Notes: a model not told the origin generated them from the sequence alone. A stretch of 64,000 nucleotides of DNA from Janthinobacterium sp. FW305-129 (GCF_020858115.1 NZ_JACYMM010000016.1:28566-92565); one strand, 5' to 3'; positions 26,198 through 38,877 are shown, counted from the stretch's first letter. A program made the numbers and translations.

Positions 26198-26248
26198 TCG
26201 AAAGGATAATATGCGACAAGAGTATCTGATATCGAAAGAATAATATGC
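26198..26248 (+). repeat. Duplicated ribosome site and start with a 10-codon upstream ORF
   Basis: TCGAAAGGATAATATGC at 26198-26214 and TCGAAAGAATAATATGC at 26232-26248 are 17-base direct repeats with one mismatch, 34 bases apart. Each contains a purine-rich ribosome site and an ATG. From the first ATG (26211) a mini-ORF reads MRQEYLISKE and stops at 26241-26243; the second ATG, one base later, starts the downstream gene. The first copy has the better Shine-Dalgarno sequence (AAAGGA against AAAGAA). Translational coupling through a leader peptide is inference. Confidence 0.6.
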
Positions 26249-26700
26249 TTGCATGCGCCGCCCGCCTCTCCCGCACCCTGGAAACCTTCCGCCTCGATGT
26301 GCTGGGCCGCGCACCGTCCACTTCGTTGCTGCTGAGCGGCGCGGCCGATGTCATCCTCGTCAATGCCCAGTTCCTGCGCGACGATGCGGCGCAGTTAGCG
26401 CACACCATCGCCGCCAGCGGCAAGCGCCTGACCACCATCTATATCAGCGCGGCCGAACCGCAAGCGTATTTCGGCCTGGGCGTGCTGCGGCAAGCCTTTC
26501 CGCAAGCCCGCATCCTCGCCAGCGGCGCGACGGTCGAGGCGATCCGTCGCCAGGCCGGCGCCAGGGTTGCCCACTGGGGCGGCATCCTCAAGCACAATGC
26601 GCCGCGCTGCATCGTCCTGCCGCACATTCACGATGGCGCCAGCCTGCAACTCGAAGGCGGCAGCGTTTGCCTGCAGTCGCTGCTGGCGGCGCTCGACTAA
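26245..26700 (+). CDS. Truncated metallo-beta-lactamase-fold protein, metal ligands lost
   Basis: The 151 residues match the N-terminal half of the MBL-fold group whose members read like VLIDAQF...ASGKxLTTIYISHxDPDYYFGL. Here DVILVNAQFLRDDAAQLAHT, ASGKRLTTIYIS and YFGLGVLRQAFPQARILASG are recognisable, but the metal-binding His/Asp stretch has become SAAEPQAYFG. The C-terminal half of the fold is missing and the gene runs straight into a terminator. It is either a decaying gene or a non-catalytic remnant. The frame is intact and the promoter side is elaborate (duplicated start), so it may still be expressed. It is divergent from a LysR gene. Confidence 0.6.
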   Translation: MLACAARLSRTLETFRLDVLGRAPSTSLLLSGAADVILVNAQFLRDDAAQLAHTIAASGKRLTTIYISAAEPQAYFGLGVLRQAFPQARILASGATVEAIRRQAGARVAHWGGILKHNAPRCIVLPHIHDGASLQLEGGSVCLQSLLAALD

Positions 26701-26722
26701 GTCATGCCTCTTCCGCGCGCAT

Positions 26723-26750
26723 AAAAAAACGGGCCGAAGCCCGTTTTTTT
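26723..26750. terminator. Bidirectional terminator between the MBL-like gene and gltA
   Basis: An A7 run, the stem ACGGGC / GCCCGT with loop CGAA, and a T7 run. It sits between two convergent genes and can end transcription from both. Confidence 0.9.
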
Positions 26751-26772
26751 GTTTGCTCAATACCGCTCTGGA

Positions 26773-28074
26773 TTAACGCTTGTCCAGTGGCAGTACTTCA
26801 CGCGTGGTCGAACCGACGAACAGCTGGCGCGGACGGCCGATTTTTTGCTCTGGGTCGGCGATCATTTCGTTCCACTGGGCGATCCAGCCGATCGTACGGG
26901 CCATAGCGAAGATACCGGTGAACAGCGACACAGGGATGCCCAGCGCCGATTGCACGATGCCCGAATAGAAGTCGACGTTCGGGTACAGTTTGCGCGACAC
27001 GAAGTACTCGTCGTTCAGCGCAATCTTTTCCAGTTCCATCGCCAGCTTGAACAGCGGGTCGTCTTGCAGACCCAGTTCTTGCAGCACTTCGTAGCAGGTT
27101 TCACGCATCAGCTTGGCGCGTGGGTCGAAGTTCTTGTACACGCGGTGGCCAAAGCCCATCAGCTTGACGCCCGAGTTCTTGTCCTTGACTTGCGCGATGA
27201 AGGCAGGGATGTTCTCGACGGTGCCGATTTCCTTCAGCATGTTGAGTGCCGCTTCGTTGGCGCCGCCGTGGGCAGGACCCCACAGGCAGGCGATACCGGC
27301 AGCGATACAGGCGAACGGGTTGGCGCCCGACGAACCGGCCAGACGGACGGTCGAAGTCGATGCGTTCTGCTCGTGGTCCGCGTGCAGGATCAGGATGCGG
27401 TCCAGGGCGCGCACCAGCACGTCGTTGACCTTGTACTCTTCGCACGGGTTGGCGAACATCATGTGCATGAAGTTGGCGCTGTACGACAGGTCGTTGCGTG
27501 GGTACACGAACGGCTGGCCGACCGAGTACTTGTAGGTCATGGCGACCAGGGTTGGCATCTTCGCGATCAGGCGGATGGCCGACACTTCGCGGTGACGCGG
27601 GTCGTTGATGTCCAGCGAGTCATGGTAGAACGATGCCAGCGCGCCGACGGTGCCCACCAGGACCGACATCGGATGCGCGTCGCGGCGGAAGCCGCGGAAG
27701 AAGAATTGCATCTGTTCGTGCACCATCGTGTGCTTGGTGACGGTGTCGACGAACTTGGCTTTCTGCGCCGCGTTCGGCAATTCGCCGTTCAGCAGCAGGT
27801 AGCACGATTCCATGAAGTCGGCGTTGACGGCCAACTGTTCGATCGGGTAACCACGGTACAGCAGCTCGCCCTTGTCGCCGTCGATGTAGGTGATCGACGA
27901 GTTGCAGGCGGCCGTCGACATAAAGCCTGGGTCGTAGGTGAACTTGCCGCTACCGGCGTACAGTTTGCGGATGTCGATGACGTCCGGGCCAACCGTGCCT
28001 TTGTAGATTGGAAATTCAAGCGATGGGCTGCCATCGGAGAACGACAGGGTAGCTTTTGTGTCAGAGATATTCAT
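26773..28074 (-). CDS. gltA: Citrate synthase (type II)
   Basis: Condenses acetyl-CoA and oxaloacetate to citrate. The 433-residue length and N-terminal beta domain are those of the hexameric, NADH-sensitive type II enzymes of Gram-negatives. Active-site segments are LWGPAHGGANEAALNML (His), LMGFGHRVYKNFDPRAKLM (His, Arg) and FYSGIVQSALGIPVSLF (Asp in NVDFYSG). AAGGAAG precedes the ATG. It ends the sdhC-D-A-B-E-gltA run, 121 bases after sdhE, and terminates at the bidirectional hairpin. Confidence 0.97.
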   Translation of the reverse strand: MNISDTKATLSFSDGSPSLEFPIYKGTVGPDVIDIRKLYAGSGKFTYDPGFMSTAACNSSITYIDGDKGELLYRGYPIEQLAVNADFMESCYLLLNGELPNAAQKAKFVDTVTKHTMVHEQMQFFFRGFRRDAHPMSVLVGTVGALASFYHDSLDINDPRHREVSAIRLIAKMPTLVAMTYKYSVGQPFVYPRNDLSYSANFMHMMFANPCEEYKVNDVLVRALDRILILHADHEQNASTSTVRLAGSSGANPFACIAAGIACLWGPAHGGANEAALNMLKEIGTVENIPAFIAQVKDKNSGVKLMGFGHRVYKNFDPRAKLMRETCYEVLQELGLQDDPLFKLAMELEKIALNDEYFVSRKLYPNVDFYSGIVQSALGIPVSLFTGIFAMARTIGWIAQWNEMIADPEQKIGRPRQLFVGSTTREVLPLDKR

Positions 28075-28195
28075 GGGCTCTTCCTTCTCGGGAGTGAGTC
28101 GAAATTAAAATCAAAAATTCTGGCTGCAATTCGCACCGCACTCGGCAGTGCTACAGCGCGCCACTCGCACCGTTTGCAATATATCGCCCAGGCGT

Positions 28196-28477
28196 CTAGG
28201 CAATGCGCAGTCGTTGCAGCAGTGCGCGCACATGCGGCAGATCGACTTCGCCTTCCGGCTCTTTACGGGCCAGTACCAGATCCATTAACGCATTGTCCGA
28301 CAAATCCAGCAAACGCGTCAGCGCGTCAACTTCTTCATCGGTCAATTCGGTTTCATACGCATCGAGAAAACGGGTCAGGATAATGTCGTTTTCCAGCAGG
28401 CCACGGCGTGAACGCCAGCGCAGGCGGGCGCGGTTGGCCGGGTCGGCCTGATGCGAGGACAAAATTGATTCTGTCAT
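28196..28477 (-). CDS. sdhE: FAD assembly factor SdhE
   Basis: A small protein (93 residues) that helps attach FAD covalently to SdhA. The family motif RGxxE appears in RWRSRRGLLENDIILTRF, followed by the conserved Asp/Leu-rich helices (LTDEEVDALTRLLDLSDNALMDL). The start MTESILSS is chosen; eleven upstream codons are open but poorly conserved. Placement between sdhB and gltA is the standard betaproteobacterial order. Confidence 0.92.
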   Translation of the reverse strand: MTESILSSHQADPANRARLRWRSRRGLLENDIILTRFLDAYETELTDEEVDALTRLLDLSDNALMDLVLARKEPEGEVDLPHVRALLQRLRIA

Positions 28478-28594
28478 TTGGTTTACCACTTTACGTGTGC
28501 CTTGCGGCACGATGCTGCTTTGCAGGCGCCGCCTGCAGGCAAGAGAGGATACCCTCTTCCCGCAAACGGCGCCCGGCGGACGCGATCACGAGGA

Positions 28595-29305
28595 TCAGAT
28601 CGCGCGGCGGACCATCAATTCCTTGATCTTGCCGATCGCCTTGTTCGGGTTCAACCCTTTCGGGCAGACATCGACGCAGTTCATGATCGAATGGCAGCGG
28701 AACAGGCGGTACGGGTCTTCCAGGTTGTCCAGACGCGCGCCCGTGGCTTCGTCGCGCGAATCGGCGATGAAGCGGTAGGCTTGCAGCAGGCCGGCCGGGC
28801 CGACGAACTTGTCCGGATTCCACCAGAACGACGGGCACGACGTGGAGCAGCATGCGCACAGGATGCACTCGTACAGGCCATCGAGTTCTTCGCGCTGTTC
28901 CGGCGACTGCAGGCGTTCTTTTTCAGGCGGGATCGAATCGTTGATCAGGAAAGGCTTGATCGAATCGTACTGCTTGAAAAATTGCGTCATGTCGACGATC
29001 AGGTCGCGGATGACCGGCAAGCCTGGCAACGGACGCAGCACGATAGGCTCCGACAGTTCGTTCAGGTTGGTGGTGCATGCCAGGCCGTTCTTGCCGTTGA
29101 TGTTCATCGCGTCCGAACCGCACACGCCTTCGCGGCACGAGCGGCGCAGGGCCAGCGAGTCATCGACGTCCGCCTTGATGCGCTGCAATGCATCGAGCAG
29201 CATCTTGTCGGTGTCTTTCAGTTCGACCGTCAGGTCTTGCATGTACGGCTTGGCATCCTGGTCAGGATCGTAGCGGTAGATTTTGAATTTAAGAGTGCGT
29301 GCCAT
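28595..29305 (-). CDS. sdhB: Succinate dehydrogenase iron-sulfur subunit
   Basis: The electron-transfer subunit of complex II, 236 residues. Cysteines for the [2Fe-2S] cluster lie in SCREGVCGSDAMNINGKNGLAC, those for the [4Fe-4S] in CILCACCSTSCPSFWWNP, and those for the [3Fe-4S] in CHSIMNCVDVCPKGLNP. The C-terminal KIKELMVRRAI is typical. AAGG lies 7 bases before the ATG; it begins 9 bases after sdhA. Confidence 0.96.
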   Translation of the reverse strand: MARTLKFKIYRYDPDQDAKPYMQDLTVELKDTDKMLLDALQRIKADVDDSLALRRSCREGVCGSDAMNINGKNGLACTTNLNELSEPIVLRPLPGLPVIRDLIVDMTQFFKQYDSIKPFLINDSIPPEKERLQSPEQREELDGLYECILCACCSTSCPSFWWNPDKFVGPAGLLQAYRFIADSRDEATGARLDNLEDPYRLFRCHSIMNCVDVCPKGLNPNKAIGKIKELMVRRAI

Positions 29306-29314
29306 GGTATAGCC

Positions 29315-31096
<1,782 letters not shown>

Positions 31097-31098
31097 GA

Positions 31099-31464
31099 TT
31101 ACACACTCCAGAGTATCTGTACCGTCCAGCCGGCACAAGCGATCAACCACAGCATGGTGGCAATTTGCAGGGTCAGACGGAGGCCAGCGCTTTTCACGTA
31201 GTCCATCCAGATGTCGCGTACGCCGACCCATGCGTGGTAGAACAGGGCGACGAAGGTCACCAGACTGAACAATTTAAACCACTGCTGTGCGAACAGACCA
31301 GCCCAGCCTTCATAGCTGAAGTTGCTGCCAGTCAAGAAAGAAATAAGCAGGATGGCAACATATGCCACCATGACGATGGCGGTGACGCGTTGCGCCAGCC
31401 AGTCGCGCAAGCCGTAATGGGCACCGACGACGAGGCGTTTCGGTCCGATATTATTGTCTGCCAT
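31099..31464 (-). CDS. sdhD: Succinate dehydrogenase membrane anchor subunit
   Basis: A 121-residue inner-membrane protein with three predicted helices (about 24-44, 57-78, 93-115). The family's haem/quinone segment is ALFYHAWVGVRDIWMDYVK. The start MADNNIGPK lies two bases after the sdhC stop (TAA-AC-ATG), so translation is coupled. The frame is open for 91 codons upstream through sdhC but that is antisense-like noise, not protein. Confidence 0.93.
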   Translation of the reverse strand: MADNNIGPKRLVVGAHYGLRDWLAQRVTAIVMVAYVAILLISFLTGSNFSYEGWAGLFAQQWFKLFSLVTFVALFYHAWVGVRDIWMDYVKSAGLRLTLQIATMLWLIACAGWTVQILWSV

Positions 31465-31466
31465 GT

Positions 31467-31889
31467 TTAAAATACTCCAAACAGTTTCAAAGCGACCAGA
31501 GCCGTCAACACCAGGCTCACGACCAGCACGGACGACGCGGTCTTGCGTGCCGAATCTTTCTCGATGGCAACGTGCACATCCATGAACAGGTGACGGATAC
31601 CGGCGCAGAAGTGGTGCAGGAAAGCCCAGACCAGGCCCAGGGTGATCAGCTTGACGAACCAGTGCGAGGCGATGCCCTGGAAGTAGGCGTAGGACATTTC
31701 GGAACGCAGGCTCAGTTCCAGCATGTACAGGATGCACGGCAGCAAGGCGAAAATGATGAAACCGCTGATGCGATGCAGGATCGAGACGATGGCGCCGACA
31801 GCCATGCGGTAGTTCGACAATTCGGTAACATGAATGTTACGGAATTGCGGCCGTTCTTTTTTTGGTACTTCTCTTACGGCTTCAGACAT
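31467..31889 (-). CDS. sdhC: Succinate dehydrogenase cytochrome b556 subunit
   Basis: A 140-residue inner-membrane subunit that binds haem b and ubiquinone with SdhD. Motifs are SILHRISGFIIF at the first membrane helix and LHHFCAGIRHLFMD with the haem-ligand His region. Three membrane helices are evident. GGGGAGG lies 8 bases before MSEAVREV, so that ATG is preferred over one nine codons upstream. It is the first gene of the sdh-gltA operon. Confidence 0.95.
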   Translation of the reverse strand: MSEAVREVPKKERPQFRNIHVTELSNYRMAVGAIVSILHRISGFIIFALLPCILYMLELSLRSEMSYAYFQGIASHWFVKLITLGLVWAFLHHFCAGIRHLFMDVHVAIEKDSARKTASSVLVVSLVLTALVALKLFGVF

Positions 31890-32195
31890 AACAAAAACCT
31901 CCCCTTTGAATTTCAACTAAATATTGAAGCCGCGATTTTCGCCGATTTTCGCAACCCATACCAATATCTATTGTTACATATAACCAAAATGGTTTTTTAC
32001 TACAAAATACCGCGCTACTTTCCGTAGTTCACGTAATTTAATTACAGAATCGCCGGCAAAGCACGGCCCGCCGGGGCCGGCCATGCTTTAGCTGCGCTTT
32101 CTGTTGTCTCCGTTGCCCGCCTTGCGACAGGCATCTTGCAAGCGATGCACTTCAGCCTTGCCGCTTCTCCGGATGCCCGCAGGCATCCCGCTGCT
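31890..32195 (-). promoter_or_regulatory. sdhC promoter region with inverted repeat in the core promoter
   Basis: No gene is present in these 306 bases. A fair sigma70 promoter on the minus strand has -35 TTGTAG (32000-32005), a 17-base spacer and -10 TATATG (31977-31982), giving a leader of about 80 bases. The spacer contains AACCA-TTT-TGGTT (31982-31994), a perfect inverted repeat placed to block polymerase. On the GntR side, around 32060-32092, is a GC-rich hairpin with little T-run that may end the GntR transcript. Confidence 0.5.
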
Positions 32196-33080
32196 TCAGC
32201 TGAGTTCATTCTGATAATGGTGGCGACTGGTCAGGTACAAGCCCCGGCGCAGTTCGACCGGCTTGTCGCCGTAGGTAAACGACACGCGCTCGGAACTGAG
32301 CAAAGGCGTGCCGAGGTCGATATTTAACAATTGCGCGGCGCCCGCGTCGGCGCACACGGCGCGGATCTGCTCGGACGCGCGTATCATGCGCGTGCCAAAT
32401 TCCGTTTCGAACAGGCCGTACATGGGGCCCTTGTATTCCACCAGGCGCTCGGCCGTCAGGCCCTTGAAGATCAGGCCGGGCAGCCACAGCTCTTCGACGA
32501 TGGTCGGCACGCCGTCGAAATACTGCACGCGCTTGATGAAGATCACGGCGTCGCCGGACTTCAGATCCATCAGGCGCGCCACGTCGGCCGGCGCGCGCAC
32601 GCGCTTGACTTCGATAAACTTGCTTTCGGGATAATGCGGCACGCCTTCGTCCGGCACCAGGCGCAGGAAGCGGAAATGCGCGCGCGCCTCATGGTGGGTG
32701 GAAACGAAAGTGCCCTTGCCCTGGCGGCGCATGACGAGGTTCTCGGCGGCCAGTTCATCGATGGCCTTGCGCACCGTGCCCTGGCTGACCTTGAAGCGCC
32801 CTGCCAGCTCGACTTCGCTGGGAATGAGCTCGCCCGGCTTCCATTCGCCCGATTGCAGGCTCTGCGTAATGAGCGCCTTGATCTGCTGGTACAGGGGACT
32901 GAAGGTGGGCGATGCAGTGACTGCAGGCACGGCGGGCGCAGTGGTATTGCTGCTGGCCGTCACGGTGACTGGGGTACTGGCCGCCGCAGCGACGGGCGTG
33001 GCCGGGGTGCCCGCGGTCGGACTGACCGCCCCGCTTGCAGCAGTGGCATTGTTGGTCAGATTGGACGAGGCGGAATTCAT
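32196..33080 (-). CDS. GntR/HutC family regulator next to TCA genes
   Basis: A 294-residue regulator. About 70 N-terminal residues are Ala/Thr/Val-rich and low in complexity. A winged helix domain follows (YQQIKALITQSLQSGEWKPG, then SEVELAGRFKVSQGTVRKAI), then a UTRA effector domain ending in RRGLYLTSRHHYQNELS. UTRA domains bind small molecules; the likely ligand here is a central metabolite, by context only. The start MNSASSNL is the first ATG; a GTG six codons earlier is possible. It lies between sdhC and mdh and has a perfect 16-base palindrome about 60 bases upstream, so self-regulation and control of the neighbouring TCA genes is plausible. Confidence 0.88.
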   Translation of the reverse strand: MNSASSNLTNNATAASGAVSPTAGTPATPVAAAASTPVTVTASSNTTAPAVPAVTASPTFSPLYQQIKALITQSLQSGEWKPGELIPSEVELAGRFKVSQGTVRKAIDELAAENLVMRRQGKGTFVSTHHEARAHFRFLRLVPDEGVPHYPESKFIEVKRVRAPADVARLMDLKSGDAVIFIKRVQYFDGVPTIVEELWLPGLIFKGLTAERLVEYKGPMYGLFETEFGTRMIRASEQIRAVCADAGAAQLLNIDLGTPLLSSERVSFTYGDKPVELRRGLYLTSRHHYQNELS

Positions 33081-33385
33081 AGTCCGACATTTCAACACAA
33101 ATCACTGCCCGCGTCCAGTAAAACACTCGTAGTTATCTGTCTTATATAAGACATAAGATATGATTGACAGATACAGATCAGAGGCCTAAACTGCCTTCGA
33201 TAAAACTTGTGAGCCAGCGTTTTATGTTGTCGGCCAGCCACTCTGGCCTCGTGCAGCACAAGCGTGACGGCGGCGTACACCAGCAATTCGGTGGCGCGGG
33301 CCGGTTTTGGTATCATTATAGTTTTTCCGGATAAGCGTAAGCCCAGCTTCAAGCCCGTTTTCTTTCCCATTTTTGGAGATTCATC
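33081..33385. promoter_or_regulatory. GntR-mdh divergent promoter region with TGTCTTATATAAGACA palindrome
   Basis: This 305-base region has no gene. The perfect palindrome TGTCTTATATAAGACA occupies 33138-33153, with an extra ATAAGA half-site at 33154-33159. The AT-rich, symmetric form is typical of a GntR operator. A TTGACA at 33164-33169 and a -10-like TATAGT at 33317-33322 could belong to mdh promoters, though neither has a good partner hexamer. GGCCAG-CCACT-CTGGCC at 33232-33248 is a further small inverted repeat in the mdh leader. Confidence 0.6.
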
Positions 33386-34375
33386 ATGGCTAAAACCCCA
33401 ATGCGTGTTGCAGTGACCGGCGCCGCCGGCCAGATCGGCTACGCCCTGTTGTTCCGCATCGCCAATGGCGACATGCTCGGCAAAGACCAGCCTGTCATCT
33501 TGCAACTGCTTGAAATCCCGGACGAAAAAGCCCAGAAGGCGCTCAAGGGCGTGATGATGGAAATCGACGATTGCGCATTCCCGCTGCTGACGGAAATGAC
33601 CGCCCACTCCGATCCGCTGACGGCATTCAAGGATGTCGACGTGGCCGTACTGGTTGGCGCGCGTCCACGCGGCCCAGGCATGGAACGCAAGGACCTGCTG
33701 GAAGCGAACGCGCAGATCTTCACGGTGCAAGGCAAGGCGCTCGACGCCGTCGCTTCGCGCAATGTCAAAGTGCTGGTGGTCGGCAACCCTGCCAATACCA
33801 ACGCCTACATCGCCATGAAATCGGCACCATCGCTGCCGGCGAAAAACTTCACCGCCATGCTGCGCCTGGACCACAACCGCGCGCTGTCGCAAGTCGCTGC
33901 CAAGACCGGCACCGCCGTGAAAGATATCGAGAAGCTGACCGTCTGGGGCAACCACTCGCCAACCATGTACGCCGACTACCGCTTCGCCACCGTCAACGGC
34001 AAGGCTGTCAAGGACCTGATCAACGACCAGGAATGGAACGCCAACACCTTCCTGCCGACCGTCGGCAAGCGCGGCGCGGCCATCATCGAAGCGCGCGGCC
34101 TGTCGTCGGCAGCGTCGGCAGCGAACGCCGCCATCGACCACATCCATGACTGGATGCTGGGCACCAACGGCAAGTGGACCACCATGGGCGTGCCTTCGGA
34201 TGGTTCGTACGGCATCCCTGAAGGCACCGTGTTCGGCTTCCCGGTCACCACCGACAACGGTGAGTACACCATCGTTCAAGGTCTGGAAATCGATGCATTC
34301 TCGCAAGAGCGCATCAACCTGACCCTGAAAGAACTGACCGAAGAGCGCGAAGGCGTGAAACACCTGCTGGCCTAA
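33386..34375 (+). CDS. mdh: Malate dehydrogenase
   Basis: Oxidises malate to oxaloacetate with NAD+. The 329-residue protein is of the betaproteobacterial/eukaryotic-cytosolic type: NAD-binding VAVTGAAGQIGYALLFRIAN, substrate-binding loop VGARPRGPGMERKDLLEAN, and the catalytic His in LTVWGNHSPTMYAD. GGAG lies 8 bases before the ATG. It is divergent from the GntR gene and starts the mdh-citE-like-MliC-like-acnA run. Confidence 0.97.
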   Translation: MAKTPMRVAVTGAAGQIGYALLFRIANGDMLGKDQPVILQLLEIPDEKAQKALKGVMMEIDDCAFPLLTEMTAHSDPLTAFKDVDVAVLVGARPRGPGMERKDLLEANAQIFTVQGKALDAVASRNVKVLVVGNPANTNAYIAMKSAPSLPAKNFTAMLRLDHNRALSQVAAKTGTAVKDIEKLTVWGNHSPTMYADYRFATVNGKAVKDLINDQEWNANTFLPTVGKRGAAIIEARGLSSAASAANAAIDHIHDWMLGTNGKWTTMGVPSDGSYGIPEGTVFGFPVTTDNGEYTIVQGLEIDAFSQERINLTLKELTEEREGVKHLLA

Positions 34376-34501
34376 GTCCAGTTCTGGCGGCGCGGCGCAA
34401 ACGTGCCGCCCGCCACGCAGGCCGCGCCGCGAAATTCGCGGCGCGTCCTGCGCGGCCCGACTGTTTATCAAGTAGTTTTTACCTGCAGAAATGCCTTAAG
34501 C

Positions 34502-35500
34502 ATGCACCCTTCCGAGGTTTTATTCCAAGGCAAACGCCAGCCGCTGTTGCTCGCCGCTTGCGACCACTACGCCGGCTCCGAAAAGCTGATGCGTAAATCG
34601 ATTGCTTTGCAACAAGAGCTTGGGCCCCTGTTCGACATCACGTTCGACTGCGAAGACGGCGCCAGCGCCGGCAATGAAGAGTCCCACGCCCACATGATCG
34701 CCGGCCTGCTGGCCAGCGACGACAACCAGTTCAACCGCATCGGCGTGCGCGTGCACGACGTCGACAGCCCGTTTTTCGCGCGCGACGTGGAAATCATCTG
34801 CAGCGCCGCATCGCGCCTGGCCTACATCGCCGTACCCAAGGTGGGCGGCGTGCAGGATGCCATGCTGGCCATCGACCTGATCAACCTGCACGCGCGCCGC
34901 GCCGGCCGCGACAACCTGCCCGTGCACATCCTGATCGAGACGCACGGCGCGCTGCGCGACGCCTATGCGATCGCCGCCCTGCCCCAGGTCGAATGCTTGT
35001 CGTTCGGCATCATGGATTTCGTCTCGGCCCACTACGGCGCCATTCCCGCCGCCGCCATGCGCACGCCAGGCCAGTTCACGCACCCGCTGGTGGTGCGCGC
35101 CAAGCTGGAAGTGGCCGCCGCCTGCCATGCGCACGGCAAGGTGCCGTCGCACAACGTGACGACCGACGTGCGCGATTCGGCCGTGGTGGCGAATGACGCC
35201 CAGCGCGCTACGGCCGAGTTCGGCTATACGCGCATGTGGAGCATCCACCCGGACCAGATCAAGCCCATCATCAAGGCCTTCACGCCGCGCCTGTCCGAAG
35301 TCAACGAGGCTAGCAACATCCTCAATGAAGCGCTGCGCGCCAACTGGGGACCGATTGCGCAAAATGGCCGCTTGCACGACCGCGCCAGCTACCGATATTA
35401 TTGGACCGTTTTGCAACGCGCCAAACTGGCAGGCCTCGGCCTGCCCGAGGCGGCCGCTGCATTGCTTAACGCCCCCTCTTCCAGCACCACTGAAAACTGA
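34502..35500 (+). CDS. CitE/HpcH-family CoA ester lyase-like protein
   Basis: A 332-residue aldolase-fold protein of the HpcH/HpaI (CitE-like) family. Recognisable segments are DITFDCEDGASAGNEESHAH (metal/substrate region), YIAVPKVGGVQDAM, ILIETHGALRDAYAIAALP (metal-binding Glu) and FGYTRMWSIHPDQI. Relatives cleave malyl-CoA or citramalyl-CoA, or hydrolyse malyl-CoA. A stand-alone gene without citD/citF rules out citrate lyase. Its seat between mdh and acnA suggests a C4/C5 CoA ester linked to the TCA cycle. No good ribosome site precedes MHPSEVLF; the open frame starts 33 codons earlier without family similarity. Confidence 0.85.
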   Translation: MHPSEVLFQGKRQPLLLAACDHYAGSEKLMRKSIALQQELGPLFDITFDCEDGASAGNEESHAHMIAGLLASDDNQFNRIGVRVHDVDSPFFARDVEIICSAASRLAYIAVPKVGGVQDAMLAIDLINLHARRAGRDNLPVHILIETHGALRDAYAIAALPQVECLSFGIMDFVSAHYGAIPAAAMRTPGQFTHPLVVRAKLEVAAACHAHGKVPSHNVTTDVRDSAVVANDAQRATAEFGYTRMWSIHPDQIKPIIKAFTPRLSEVNEASNILNEALRANWGPIAQNGRLHDRASYRYYWTVLQRAKLAGLGLPEAAAALLNAPSSSTTEN

Positions 35501-35513
35501 CAGGAATTACACG

Positions 35514-36068
35514 ATGTCCCTCTCCAAATTAGCCATTGCCTGCAGCGTCGCGCTGGGCGCCATGACCCTCACGCTGGCGCCAGCCAGCTTCGCCGCCACG
35601 GACACCAAGGAAGCGGCAAACGCCAAGGCGGTCAAAGCCAAGGCCAAGCCGAAGGCCAAGGCCACCAAGGCCGCCGCCAAGGAAGCGCATCCGCTCGCCA
35701 TGTCCGTGGTCGACAAGGAAGAATCCGACGAACCGGACACCGCTGGCTCGGCTTCCACCGATTTCAATTGTGAACTTGGTAATAAAATTACCATCTACAC
35801 CAATGCGACCGACGACAAACACATCGCCCTGCGCTGGAAGAAGCGCCTGCACCGCCTGAGCCGCGTTGGCACCACCACCGGCGCCAACCGCTTCGAGAAC
35901 CGTTTGTATGGTCTCGTCTGGATCGGCATCCCGGCCAAGGGCATGCTGCTCGATTCCAAGCAGGGCCGCCAACTGGCCAATGAATGCAAGGATGCGGAGC
36001 AAGCCAAGCCGGCGGCAGTGGTGGAAGCCGCGCCATCGCTGGGCGTGCTGCCGGCGACCGGCGGCTGA
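35514..36068 (+). CDS. Exported protein with MliC-like domain
   Basis: A 184-residue periplasmic protein. Residues 1-27 form a signal peptide ending near SFAATD. A Lys/Ala-rich linker (AKAVKAKAKPKAKATKAAA) follows, then a domain (about 82-165) with the outline of MliC/PliC lysozyme inhibitors: an opening Cys (FNCELGNKITIYTN), a basic strand, a TTGANRFENR loop like the family's SGAxY loop, GIPAKGMLL, and a closing Cys (LANECK). The assignment is by pattern and unproven. AGGAA lies 7 bases before the ATG. The gene starts 13 bases after the CitE-like gene and is followed by acnA, so it is embedded in a TCA operon. Confidence 0.7.
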   Translation: MSLSKLAIACSVALGAMTLTLAPASFAATDTKEAANAKAVKAKAKPKAKATKAAAKEAHPLAMSVVDKEESDEPDTAGSASTDFNCELGNKITIYTNATDDKHIALRWKKRLHRLSRVGTTTGANRFENRLYGLVWIGIPAKGMLLDSKQGRQLANECKDAEQAKPAAVVEAAPSLGVLPATGG

Positions 36069-36156
36069 TGTGAGCAGCAAGGGCCTCTTCGGGGGCTCAG
36101 TCATGTTTTGTAATTTGAATAATCAATAAATAGACGATACCCAACAAGGAGAGGTC

Positions 36157-38877
<2,721 letters not shown>

